NCBI GenBank assembly: GCA_963978905.1
Contig: OZ022256.1
Coordinates: forward strand, 39,914,001 to 39,978,000
Reading direction: 5' to 3'
Length of the DNA: 64,000 nucleotides
Source of the DNA: Trichostrongylus colubriformis
Lineage: Eukaryota; Nematoda; Chromadorea; Rhabditida; Trichostrongylidae
In this document: piece by piece, positions 1-11,700 of the stretch
Position numbering within the stretch: position 1 is the first letter of the stretch
Layout of the letters: each line of letters begins with the position of its first letter
Translations under genes and position numbers: made by a program
The notes under the pieces: generated by a model
What the model saw: only the letters and a program-made list of their open reading frames with translations
Databases searched by the model: none
Told to the model about the DNA's origin: nothing

Positions 1-715
1 GCATTAATTCATCTATGTTCGCGTCATTGCTCTATGATATGGTTATGACATCTGACTCCGTATAGCATGTTTTGCAGATCTTAGATCTAAGTTGTTTCAG
101 AGTTTGGCCAGTGTTAGCTCATCTTGGATTCTCGGCAATGTTCGTCGAATTTGTTTGCAATACTTCTCTCATGGGGGTCTTATTGTTAGGCTGAAAACCT
201 CATGGCAGAAATATAGCAAACAAACCCAAGTCATTCTGATAGGTTTCTTCATTGTTTTTTCTTCAAGTTTTGTCAGATTGGATGGTACGGGTATTATTTT
301 TTCATGACCACCTCATGTCAAACCTGAAACCCGCTCAAATCTGAACTTTTGAGTTAATATCCATCGAAAATCCCGTGCTGTGGTGATTTCACTGAAACAT
401 TAGGATGTGACATTGAATCTGACACGAAAAGGTGATCAGGCCAGCCTGACCATCCGCAGTGGGATGTATACCATGTATCCTTCTTGTAACTAGGAATCTA
501 GATCTGCTTTCCATTTCGCGGAGAGACTCTGTTAGTGAGGTTACGGAGGCCTTCTCCCGACATGGTCGGCACTCTTCCTCGCATATTCGCAAAAGTTGAC
601 GTGGAATTTGTCACATAAACGTTCCTTGTGGTGTAGTAGAGAGGGCGACTGTTTCATAGGAGATGAGACGCTGGGTCGGATGCTTTGCTTTGTGCGACCA
701 GAAAGAAAGAACGTA

Positions 716-1614
716 TCAGGTTGATTCATAATAAATCGGACAAATGGTAGTGATGATTTCTAGAGATCATAACTCAGTAACGAATTAACAAAAATGGACG
801 CGCGAGGTACCGTTGGAATGAGTATGAAAAGCTCCTCAAAGTACCGTAAAATAATCTCTCCAAAGTAAATTTATTCCGCCACAATGCCGCACGATTTCAA
901 GCGGTCCAGAGACCACATCCGCAACGTCATACTATTTATATCGCTATCTGGCCAGGAACCCGCGGATATCGCCAGACGTCTGATAGAAGTTCACAAGGAG
1001 CATGCCCCCGGCAGAAGTACACTGTAGTTGTAGCATTCGAAGTTTGCGTCAGGCGACTATTCCATCGAAGACGAAAACCGCGGTTGGTGGAGCGTACACG
1101 GCGTAGAGTACTGCGAGCTGCTCGATGAAGGTACCACAGTATCCGCCGACGTCTACGTTCATCAATTACGAGAATTGAAGGCCAATGTCCAAAGTTCGCT
1201 ACGGCGGCGGTCACATGTCTACTTCCAGCACGACAACGTGTCTACTTCCACAGACCGCACTTCGCAAGATCGACCAAGGCCGAGCTGCTGTCGTACAGTT
1301 GGACCGTACTTCTATACCCACCGTACTCCCCAGACCTGGCCCCTTCAGATTTCCACCTTTTCTCCCACAGCCAACGCCACCTGGACGGCCAAGACTTCAA
1401 AACTCGCGACGAGGTCAAGGCGGCACTCGGCAACTTCTTCGAGCTCCAGCTTCCGGCCTTCTGGAGCAAGGGCATCCATGATCTGCCTATACCGTGGCAG
1501 AAGGTCATCGATAAAGATGGAGTATATTTCAAGTGAATCCCTGTTGTCGTAAAAAAGTTGTACGACAATGATTAAAATTGGTCAATTTGTCCGATTTATT
1601 ATGAATCAACCTAA
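716..1614 (+). mobile_element. Internally deleted mariner transposon, copy 1 (899 bp)
   Basis: Terminal inverted repeats run inward from AGGTTGATTCATAATAAATC and end in the reverse complement, with TA on both sides (714-715 and 1615-1616). The transposase remnant starts at ATG 884 (MPHDFKRSRDHIRN, the helix-turn-helix region) and ends at TGA 1534-1536. It has lost the reading frame near 1020. Downstream the mariner catalytic block PYSPDLAPSDFHLF is readable, followed by a typical C-terminus ending GVYFK. Full mariners are about 1.3 kb, so roughly 400 bp between the DNA-binding and catalytic parts is missing. It cannot make an active transposase but keeps both ends. A near-identical copy lies inverted at 54377-55275. 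Confidence 0.88.
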
Positions 1615-2030
1615 TATATTTGGGTATTTGAGAGATTCACGTTCAATTCAGCATTTGAAGTGAACAGCCTTCCTATCTTCTTCACTTATGCATTTTTTCA
1701 AGGTTTTCATTTTGAGACATGTACTGACATAAAATATGGAAGAATAGTTAAAAATTCTCTAAACACATGCGATACCTTTGCACATTCGCTAGTACGTGCG
1801 TCAAAATATCTCGCCGCGTACCGGAAATAAGACAGGGAATTTCCGAAACTACATAGGCGAACAAGTATGAAATTAAACTGTAGGAAAAAGGACATCGCTT
1901 TGCCCACCTGTATTGAAACAGCGGAAACTCATAGTTTTATGGATGGTTTCATCGGAAATTGACATTTTACCTTATCCTTTTTTACTGTACATCACCAAAA
2001 TTGGTGCTCCGTCGTGACACCCTTGTCAAT

Positions 2031-2692
2031 CTACGGCACTTGGCATCGTTTGAACTCCATGACGAGTGTGTGCTCCTCTTCTTCAAAGCATGACTCCTCG
2101 TCATAGTCAACTATAAGGTTATCGAATGCCGCTTCCCGCAAGATAAACGAATGTGAAACACATTCAGTCTTGACGAATATGAAACACCTCTTCAATATTG
2201 TTCCCATTCCAAATGGTTAAGAGCTCCGACTGCTATGTGTGGAGCTCTCTTCTTTCGCTGTGCACAATGTGAAAGATTATTCTGTTTTGTCAACTTAGTG
2301 CAGGAGATCGCTCTCGAAACCTAAGTCTAGAAGAAAGGCACAATTACTGACAATAGGATGAAGGTCTTCTCCAGATGCTGATACAGACGGAAATCTCTTA
2401 TATACCCGAATATACGTACTTTCTGGGTTGATATGAGATGGGAGAAAAAGCAAGACAGTCGCACGAAGCATCCGACCCCGCGACCCATATATTGCCAACT
2501 GGATACACCGGTAGTCGAGGAGGAAGCCAGCGATAAGCACTAGAATCCAAACTTTCGATACGCAGATGAAAATTGAAGGGTATTTCACTGCGAGATCCTG
2601 TAAAGTGTGGAACAATGATCCTTTCGCTTCAGGTAAGAATACATAGCAGTAAAACTCAGTGCAACTATACAATCCGGCAACAATTACTGGTA
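2031..2692 (-). CDS. 3' part of an unidentified membrane-protein gene (two exons)
   Basis: Two exons are linked by phase on the minus strand. Exon A covers 2692-2420, with acceptor CTCCGCAG and donor GTACGT. Exon B covers 2110-2031, with acceptor CCTTATAG and stop TAG at 2033-2031. Exon A enters with two bases and leaves with one, and exon B enters with two, so the codons join cleanly. Exon A encodes about 90 residues with a clear hydrophobic segment (VWILVLIAGFLL) and a second one near the start. Exon B is a short tail rich in acid residues (DYDEESCFEEEEHT) ending KRCQVP. I do not recognise the family. The 5' exons should lie at higher coordinates but none was convincing; an open minus frame at 3563-3832 is one weak candidate. 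Reading-frame evidence is good, and function is unknown. Confidence 0.5.
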
Positions 2693-3562
2693 CTGCGGAG
2701 GTCAAAAGGGAAGGGAGCCGTATGTGTGTAAAGGGGGCGGAGTCCGGAGCGACTGTTTTTCTCTAAATCTGGGAGCGGCTTGCCTGTGTTACGGCACCCT
2801 ATTCAAAGCTCCACAATTCACTTTGATGCATCAGATTCCACGACTTACGCGGCATGGGAGGAAGAGCGCCTACCATGTCGGAAGTGTCTCCTAACTTTGC
2901 CCACATAGTCGTCCCGCAATCCGAAGACAGCAGATCTGATTTTCTTATTCCAAGGCGAATAAACTGGTATACATCCTAATGCAGATCGCCAAGCTGGCCT
3001 ATTGACTTTTCTTGTTAGCGTAATGTGTTCACTTGTGGTTAAAAGTTACAGGCTCTATGCAAACTGCTGAACCAGCTTGTTTAGCCACGCCAAAACTCGC
3101 ACCGCGCGAGCCATTTCGTTGCTTGGGCCAAATGGTTGTCATTTCCTGCTGAGAGGCTTCGCAGGCCACTTTCCTGGTAAAGACCGAGCTTTGATCGGAC
3201 TTCGACAGGCATGAATAAGTACTAGGGCTTTTTTCCATTTCCCCATTTGCGTCGGTTGGTGAGGCTGCATTCACAGAAAAGTTTTCGGGATATATAGCGA
3301 AATGGAAAGTACAATAGATCAGCAAAATGGGCGAATCCGCTAGCCCGCGTTTTGGGCGTGCAGCAAATTGAATGCACATCTCTTACTTGCGACTACTTGA
3401 TTTTGCCCACGAATACTATCCCATAACACTCATCTAGCCAATCGTTTTGCATTCAAACCCGCCGAAATGCCGGATATCAGCATCGCCGAATATCAGAACA
3501 ATGATACGTATGAACGCAATGTAAGAGTGGCAGAAGGTTGGCTTGAAATTACGTCAAATTAT

Positions 3563-3832
3563 TCATCGAGAGACCTGATGGCTTGAAATAACGTCAAGTT
3601 GTTCATCGAGAAACCTTCTATAACTGCGTTCCCTCATCAGTCGTCTGTTCACATGTTCCGTTGATTGTCTATTATAGTTGGAGGGTTTGTATAAATACGA
3701 AGATGTTTTCATTTCAGCAGTCTCCACGTACTCATGGGCACGTCGGCAAGCGCTCATAGAACTGCAGTGAAGAGCATTTCGATCGATCAGAATGGATGGA
3801 ATAGGTTGGATGGTTGATTCAGTCAATTCCAT
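3563..3832 (-). other. Open minus-strand frame, possible exon of the upstream part of the same gene
   Basis: An 89-codon frame with ATG has mixed composition and no low-complexity bias. It ends next to a short tandem duplication (GCTTGAAATTACGTCAAATT-like unit repeated at 3541 and 3581). No clean splice pair joins it to the exon at 2420-2692. It may be a real exon or chance. Confidence 0.2.
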
Positions 3833-3923
3833 AATGGGAAAACAGCCAGTAACAGTATGCGTGACACCAAATTATGATTGAAATCTCATCCATACCAATC
3901 AACGACATCTTTCTCATTTGAAG

Positions 3924-3999
3924 GTCCTGTACCAGTGAAAGAGGTTCTAGTGCCGCTTCACGTCGGAGCCTACCGATTCTATCGAACTGGATTGGAAAT
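3924..3999 (+). other. Candidate upstream exon before the coiled-coil gene
   Basis: The segment ends at a strong donor (GTGAGT at 4000) after TTGGAAAT. Two frames are open. One ends in phase 0 and would splice to the exon at 5770 (SLPILSNWIGN, then VQEDID). The other reads GPVPVKEVLVPLHVGAYRFY and ends in phase 2. The acceptor (CATTTGAAG) is weak. A possible start exon lies further up at 3467-3520 (MPDISIAEYQ, donor GTAAGA) but its phase does not fit the first reading. Confidence 0.3.
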
Positions 4000-5769
4000 G
4001 TGAGTATTTCTTCGATCGCATTGTACCACTTGAAGTAAGCATGCTAAAAATCCATGATTCATTTTTCTCTCAAAATCACTACTTCATAAGGTCGTGCAAT
4101 AAGTTTGTTCGGTTTCTTATCCTCCTTTGTTCAACAACGAATGGAGTACCCAGCTGGTAAAAACCTGCGATTTGGACGCCTGCTTTTCTCCACTTACATC
4201 AAGTTGCTCGGAACGTCTGCGACGTCTAGAGAGAAGGTGCTGTAGAAGAGCGCGCAGCACTAAAATGGTTTGCATTAGTCACCAGAGTTTAAAAAGCAAC
4301 TGTACCACTGTCGAACTCCCACGTTCTTCCGCTACGGGACGTTTCGTGGACATTAAAGTCACTATCTTTGAAGTTTGCATAACATTTTTGAGCTGCGTAT
4401 ACAAAGCAGCCTTAAACGCCTTTCCGTAAATTTGCAAACGTTCCCAGCGGCTCATTTTGTGTACTCTGATGATAAGCGAGTAAGAGCAGGTGTCAAGTGC
4501 GGATTTTTGCCTCCTGAGTTCCATTTTTGAGCCTCAGAACAGTGGGCCATATGTTCATCTCCTGATAAAAGAAGAAATGATAAAAAGTCATGGAAGAAAT
4601 GTGGCAGGTATGAAGGATGAAAAGGAGGATTAGAAAAATAGAAGAACTAGATTGCGCGCTCCACCGGCCATGGAGCGCGTTACCTTCCCCAAAGCAAATC
4701 TGAGCCTTTTCAAAATACTTGTAACTTTACCAGAGGTTAAAGATTTCGGAGTAATGTAAACTGCTTCCATGACTACTCCTAATCTTATTTCGCTCATTGC
4801 AGCATAGCTCTCTGTATGTAGATTCAAATGAGGAAAATTTGGAAAAATTTCAAAATCCCTCTTTTCAAACGGTCGTAACTTCCTCCAAACGTAATTTCAT
4901 GGGAACTGATTTCCAAAGCGGGATCTATTGTGTTGCTGCTTCCTAGACACCTTTAAAACTATATCACATCTACAAGGAGAGTGATTAGATTGAAGACACT
5001 GATCGAGAAATTTTTTTTTCGTCGATATGGCGCAATTTTCCTATGATTCCTTGGCAAAAAAATATGCAGTGTATCTGAAATGTTCCAGTACATATTCTTT
5101 GCGTTCAGAAGACCAAATCGGTCCCGGCTACGAACGCTTTTCTGGTTTGCAAAATTGCTTGTAAGCACCAGTTAAGGTGTTCGCAGCGTAGTTACATAAA
5201 AGTTAGCCCTCTGCTGTTGTTTTCATTTTCACGCCATGGTTTTTTTGAGCATTCATCCAGTTATGATCTGTGGATAGATATGGCGTCCCACGGTTAACCA
5301 GTGAGTGCAGAGGGTTTTTTGTAGAGTTCTCCGGTGCCGACGGACCAAGAAGAGGGCAACTGGCGTTGGCCGGCTTCGTTGTGGGTCACGCCATGCGTCA
5401 GGATCCCATTGACAATTCATGTAAAGTGATACACTATTCCCTCGGTCGTCTGGGAATGGTGAACTGCGAACTAGGCATTAAATATAAAACGAACTGTGAA
5501 CTCCATGAAAAGATGCGTGCTTGCCTTGCAAGTCCATCCTTATGACATATCAGCAGCAGCAAACTCAAGCAGTATGAAAGTCTCAAAAGTCATACTTAGG
5601 TAGGAAGAGGGCGCTTAAGAGCTGGAGAAGAGGAAGTCAGTTAAGTGAACACTACTCGGTAATGAGATGCGTTGTCATCATGCCAGTTTCCGAAAAATTC
5701 TCTGCACTTTCACCACTATTTATCTTTTCTTTTGTCAGATCAGTTGTTAACAGCAAGCATTTAATTTAG

Positions 5770-8700
5770 GTACAAGAAGACATTGACACGGGGATATTTC
5801 AGAAATCATCACGAGGTGACGGCGGCTTGACGAAAACGGAACGTCTACGCTTAGTCGATCGAGCCATGAGAGCTGAATCCGCTGCTGTTGAATGCGAAGG
5901 GAAAATGAAGGGATTGGAAAGAGAGGTAAGCAAATCACCTGGACAGCATAGTCCATCAATCCAGCTTATAGGTCCAGCACCGATTAAAAATGATATCTTT
6001 GGTGAATTTATTATTACTCTTTGTAAATTGAAGAAGATTAGAGTAGTAAAGCTAAGAGATTTGATATGGCCCACTACTCAGTATGTTCACCACCCGACTG
6101 ACGCCCAAAGTCAAATCGCCGGGTGTCCGTCAGGAATTTTTATATTGGCCACCGCACCACGCCAGGTGACGGCGCGCGGCGTACTCTTTACTGTAAATTG
6201 GCCCAGTTCACGAGAGGACCAGCAAAGTGCTTGCGCTACAACTTACATTCCGCGTGGCCGGTGACCTAGTTAGAGAGTTCTGTACTATCGCCTATAGGGC
6301 CATGGGCACGGATGAGATTCCATCAAAGTGCGCAGCGGTATCCATAGCGTTTTCGTTGCAGCAACCTGCTATTTTTACGGCCATCCCCATTTTTTATAAA
6401 AGCTTCGTTTGCTTGTACATCCGTCCCTCCGCGTGTCCCTCCGTCTGTCACAGAAATAGGCATTACATGAAAATTAGCGTGTGGGAATGGGTAGAGCATG
6501 GGATCAGAACTTAGGAATACTTATGAACCAACTTAGAGGCACCGAGAGGGGTGAGGAGAAACTGAGAGCCGTGAATACATTTTCTCTGGAAGCAATCATT
6601 TCACTTCAGGTAGGGTGATGCATGGCGACTTCGCATCGAAAAAGCGCGGTCTGGTGCCTTATCACAGCACAGCGAGTCATTCTGCCATCCATCCTCCAAG
6701 GGACTTGCCGGTGAGGGCAGCGAATCGTTCACGGCTGGGTGATTCAGCCTCTCCTCCCTTCTGTAATCTACAACTCCGGGCTAATGATGCAAAAGGGCGC
6801 CCGAAGAGAAGGAAGTTTCGGGGCTCCTATTTCTTGGGTTTTTTGCCGTTTTATTTCATTCTTCCTCTACTGTTACGACGCTAAGCACCCCTACTTTTAT
6901 ACTTCACAATCCGCCAAATTTACCCTTCCTGGTGTATGTAAGCTCCGCTCACGATGGGCGGAGAGCACGAAACGTTTGATCGTTAGACCAAAAAATGTTA
7001 ACTAGGTTCCAAAACCACCCGAGCATAAGGAAAAGATGGTTACAGTGATTTTCTGAAAGGCATGGAAGAGTCCGGCTCACGGTGGGCTGAGCGTGTACTC
7101 AATTGGATGGCGCTCGCTATAAAAGTAGCAATTCTTAAAGAGTGGTTTACAGAGAGGAAGAATAGTGGGAGCGTGCAGTAATAGCTAGCCACGAAAGGAA
7201 GATAAATTTCAACAGAGAACGGAGCTTCGGCCGGAATATAAAGGTGCGATGCAAATTGCTTTCAAAGAGTGGGATGAGTGTAGGTGGGAGAAGCTAAACT
7301 GAAAAAAGGGTGGGACGATGTGAGGTAGTGGTGAGCCCGGAAAAATCCCATGATATGTAAAGCGGAGGAAGTAACAGAATTGAACTCTTACACATCATAA
7401 GGGGATCACAACTGCTCAAAGAAAATTCCACAGATTATGAGTATGGTTCGATCGAAATACCGTTTGTGCAAAAAGCCGGAGATGGGTAATGCACCACTCG
7501 ACGGATGGGTAATGCTGCAAATGTGAAAATAGTATGAAACCAAAAACTCATCTATAACGATCGCAACGATCTGTTTCTGCGTGGCGGGCTAAGGGTGAAG
7601 AACCACTCCAACAAGTCAGCAATGTTGAAGTGGCGAATTTCATGGAACTACGAGCTATCGGTCGATATCGGCCAAAATCATCCTTTTTTCTGAAGAGCTG
7701 ATAATGGGTGATGAACCACACCAACGGGAGGGGATGCTTCAGAGCTGAAATTTCTATGGAATTACGCGCCAAAGATGGTAAGGTATGATGTTAGGTTGGA
7801 GTGGTAATGGTTAGGTTCACAGAGAAGGGCAAATCCGATCGACTCACTGACGCCCATCGGTGATGCGCGCATCAATGTGCGAATCCCCAAAAAGCTCCAA
7901 ACTAATGACTAAGCTTCACGCTTCTGCAGGCCTTCGATGCTCCACGCAGTAGCATCAGTAAATCGCAGTGTCTAACACTAAGGTATGTTGGTATTTCAGA
8001 TTCGTACTCTTGAGCTTCGTAACCACGATTTGTCTACGGAAGTGTGCTGGTTGCGTCAGCAGTGCACTATCGCCTGCCCAGATGTGAGTTTTTGGACCCT
8101 ATTCTACATACCCATGAGAAGAAGGGGGTGCTCGTGTGAAGCTACCGTGATCTAGTCGTGTGGCATTAATTCTTCCTGGACTCAAAATAGATGTTTAAAG
8201 AGAGCGACAAATGCGGGTTCTCCGTAGGCGAGGATGACGGCTACTCCCTCTTACCGACTTGGGCTGCCCGAGCTAGGATTGCACGGGTGAACCTACTTAC
8301 ACCAGAAAACCGCATGGCCGCCTCCGCCGAACTGCGCGGCGGGTGCGAGTGCCAGTGGCGGGGCATGGCAGCTTTCAAGCGAGGCAGTGTGGCATGGGTG
8401 GAGGAGGCAGGGTGGCATGGGTGCATGAAGCAGTGTGGCATGGGTGAGAGCGCAGAGGTGACGCGGCCACGCTGTGCCGGGCTCCCACGAGCAATCGATT
8501 CGCAAGTCGCACTGGTGGCGCCGCGAGTGCGACGCCGCTGAAGCGATTTTCTGGCATAAGTAGTCCAACCCGGATTGCTTCGTGCAGCCCACGATCTAAT
8601 TAGAAATCAGAGGATTACAGCATCATAATCCCAAGTGTTAAGTCGCTGCGAAAGAAATGCAGGTTTTGAATCTAAACTTCAGTAAGTAACTTAGCTCAGA

Positions 8701-11700
8701 ATAAACATTATCAATCGAAGCAAAAGCCGTTAGAGTCAGCACATTGTTGTCAGCAAAAAACAGTTTACTTATGCCGATAGCACAGAAGTGGGGAGTTTTA
8801 GAAGCGATAAAAACAAAGGCGTTTTGAACATCGTTTTGGTTTCTGAAGCATTTCTCGTGAAGGAAGTTGTCCACACGCTTGGATGAGGTAGCCGGTGGAC
8901 CATAAGCTCGACGGGTTAGATGGAGTTTCATAGCCCAATTCGTTCAACTTTTGTAGAGTTGGTTGTGCGTGAAGAGGAATAGGACCCTTCATATTGACCA
9001 ATTTGGACAAATTTGATATTTTCCTCGTCCCTAACTTCGTTGATGTTCCGAACGGTCTGGGCTGCACTACGCGCTACCTCGAAGTAATAGAAGAAAACAT
9101 TGCGAAAATAACGTTTCAACACCTGTAATTGAATTCCAAATTATTGCTATGAAAGACTTTATAATAAATTTTTGACAAATATTTCTGAGAATAAAATTAG
9201 TTCTCGAATGACATATAACAATTTACATTACAATGAAAAATTGCATTAAATATAGAAATCGTAACCTGAATTTTTTTGCAACAACTTAAGATTTTATAAA
9301 TTTGTTTTTACTGAAATTAGTTGATTGGCCACAAACATGCAGAGTAAAAGGGACATTTCTGCGATTTACCAATCATCCGGAGCGGTAACCAGTAGATTTT
9401 TAGCAAAGGATTGGGGGTGAAGCGAAAATACTCCTTCACTCACGCGAATCAAGGCCACCATCTTCCTCGTTGCCTCCACGCATTTTCACATTCCTCCGTC
9501 AGCTGACAATCAACTCTTACGTTCCCCATCCTGATCAGTCATAAACTGGCCTATGTGTTACACCGTATCTACCAACTAGTATAAGACAATCAGCGCTCCA
9601 GTGTTTAGGTACCTGATGGCTCTATGGCTTCCTTTGTGCCGCCAAACTGTTCTGAGCAGTGTCAAGTGGAGAAGAAGGTGCTGCAGGATAAAATAGCCAA
9701 ACAGGTAAAGGTTTCGCAAAGCAGATGATCTACATATGCGAATAGCTGAATTCTATGGTGTCACTCACGTCACCATGTCAGTATCAGAATCAGGCGACAT
9801 AGGCAAGCCTTTGGTTAGGATTTTGACCGGCTGATTTCCTTTCTTGCAATTAATAGGTAATATTATATATAGCCCAAAAAGAAGGGACAATCCTGGTACC
9901 TCTAACCACGTTGTGTGCAATCCCCAAGTTATTAAGGCATAGATTTATTGGGTAGTCTAAAAAGTCTTTTCGTATTTTTAAATACCGCTTTTTCCCTCCT
10001 AACTGCTTTCCAGCAATCTCTTCTGTACATACACATGTAGTACAAGTCCACACGCATCAATAGATATTATTGTCTTCCATCTCCCGGATAACCTTTTTCG
10101 TAAAATAAACGTATCAAAGGTCAACCTCATTTTCAAAACAAAAATTTTTCTTTGAATGGCGTTAGACAGGTAAAGGAAATGGTGATAATCCGATGGAGCA
10201 AGATTAGGGCTTCAAGATGGGTGGGGCAGCAATTTTTATCCACGCTCGAGAATTTTTTGGCGAGTCACTTTTGCAATAGTGGGAAGACTTGCCTAAAAAT
10301 TGCCTCGCCAAAAAAATTCTCGAGCTTAGATAAAATTGCTGCCCCATCCACCTTACAGCCCTGTCTGCTCCATCGGATTATCACCTTTTCCTTTCCCTGT
10401 CTAACGCCATTCAAAGAAAAATTTTTGTATTGAAAATGAGGTTGACCGTTGATATAATTATTTTGCCGAAAAAGGTTATCCGAGAGATGGAAGACAATAA
10501 TACCTATTGATGCGTGTGGACTTGTACTACATGTGTATGTACAGAAGAGATTGCTGGAAAGCAGTTAGGAGGGAAAAAGCGGTATTTAAAAATAACTAAC
10601 CAATATTTTGATGTCTAGTAGGACACGATATCCTACACGTTAAGTAGGCTCAAAAAAGGTAGGTGAGGGGAATATCCACGCTGTCGACTGATTCTGATCT
10701 AGCTGTACTTGAATTGCTTGTTTATGCCTTGGCAAAAGATAAGACGAGTTTTCAACGGATATTCTTGATTTTTGATTTTCCAATAACGCTTTGATAAATG
10801 ATAAATGTCGCTTTGATAAATGTTGCTTCAGAACGGCGAGTTGAGTGGTTTGCGAATGGAAGTGGATCGCATGATAGCCGCCGATTTGCGTAAGGACATT
10901 CGGATTTCAGAGCTCATGAAAGAGCTTGAGGGAGCAAAAACTAGAGTGCAAGCACTGGAAGGTGAGTACAACCGCTAAAGCCATAAACAAAACTGCTAAA
11001 GGGCTTGAATCGCCTAAATCGACAGGACTGACTTTACCAAGTCTTTCTATAGGTTTTGTATGTTTAATAGTTTTACCTCTTCTACAACAATCATCTGCAA
11101 TACCGCCCACACTTTTGGAAAATCGACACGCGGCGACTGATTAATCTACGCAAACCGCCGTCATAACTTCGTTTAAAGTATATAGAAATTTGGGTACCTA
11201 GGTCACCAACATTTTGGTGAAAGCTGCAAAGATTTCTTTTTTTACCCTCAGACAAGACTCCAACTTTTTTGGGCCCACATTCACATATTCAGTTGTTGCT
11301 CGCCCAGTTCCGCACTAGCACCATTTTTCCAATGAATTATCTTCAAGTATCAGCACACTTTTCAGCAAGGCTTTTCAAAATATAAATAGAAGGATAAAGT
11401 TTTTGGCGTTAATCAATCCCTCTCTGGGATGCGCCGCACATTCTAGTTCCATTCAGAATCGTGATGGCAGGTGAATGTGATGTGGCCTATACAATGACTT
11501 GCGGTGGCCAGCCGATGTACAAGTCAGTGCTCTTATCCTCCCAGGCGATTCTGGTACCAATTTGCCGACCCCGGAGGGATGGATGGCTTGGTTGGCCTGG
11601 GCGGGCGTTAATGCGGGATTTGATCCCCGTACCATGAGAGTGGGGTGCGCACCACCTGTCACTACACCACCTCCGCCCTTCAAAATATATTTACAAGTTT

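Noticed and set aside
1175..1552. Long plus-strand open frame in the first mariner and its mirror at 54439-54816
   Set aside because: They are out-of-frame readings of the transposase; the mariner C-terminus lies in a neighbouring frame.
3029..3379. 116-codon minus frame as a gene
   Set aside because: No splice context linking it to the exon at 2420-2692 and no recognisable domain.
8191..8592. Overlapping open frames on both strands rich in His/Pro/Ser
   Set aside because: They come from the GC-rich MITE, which lacks stops by composition.
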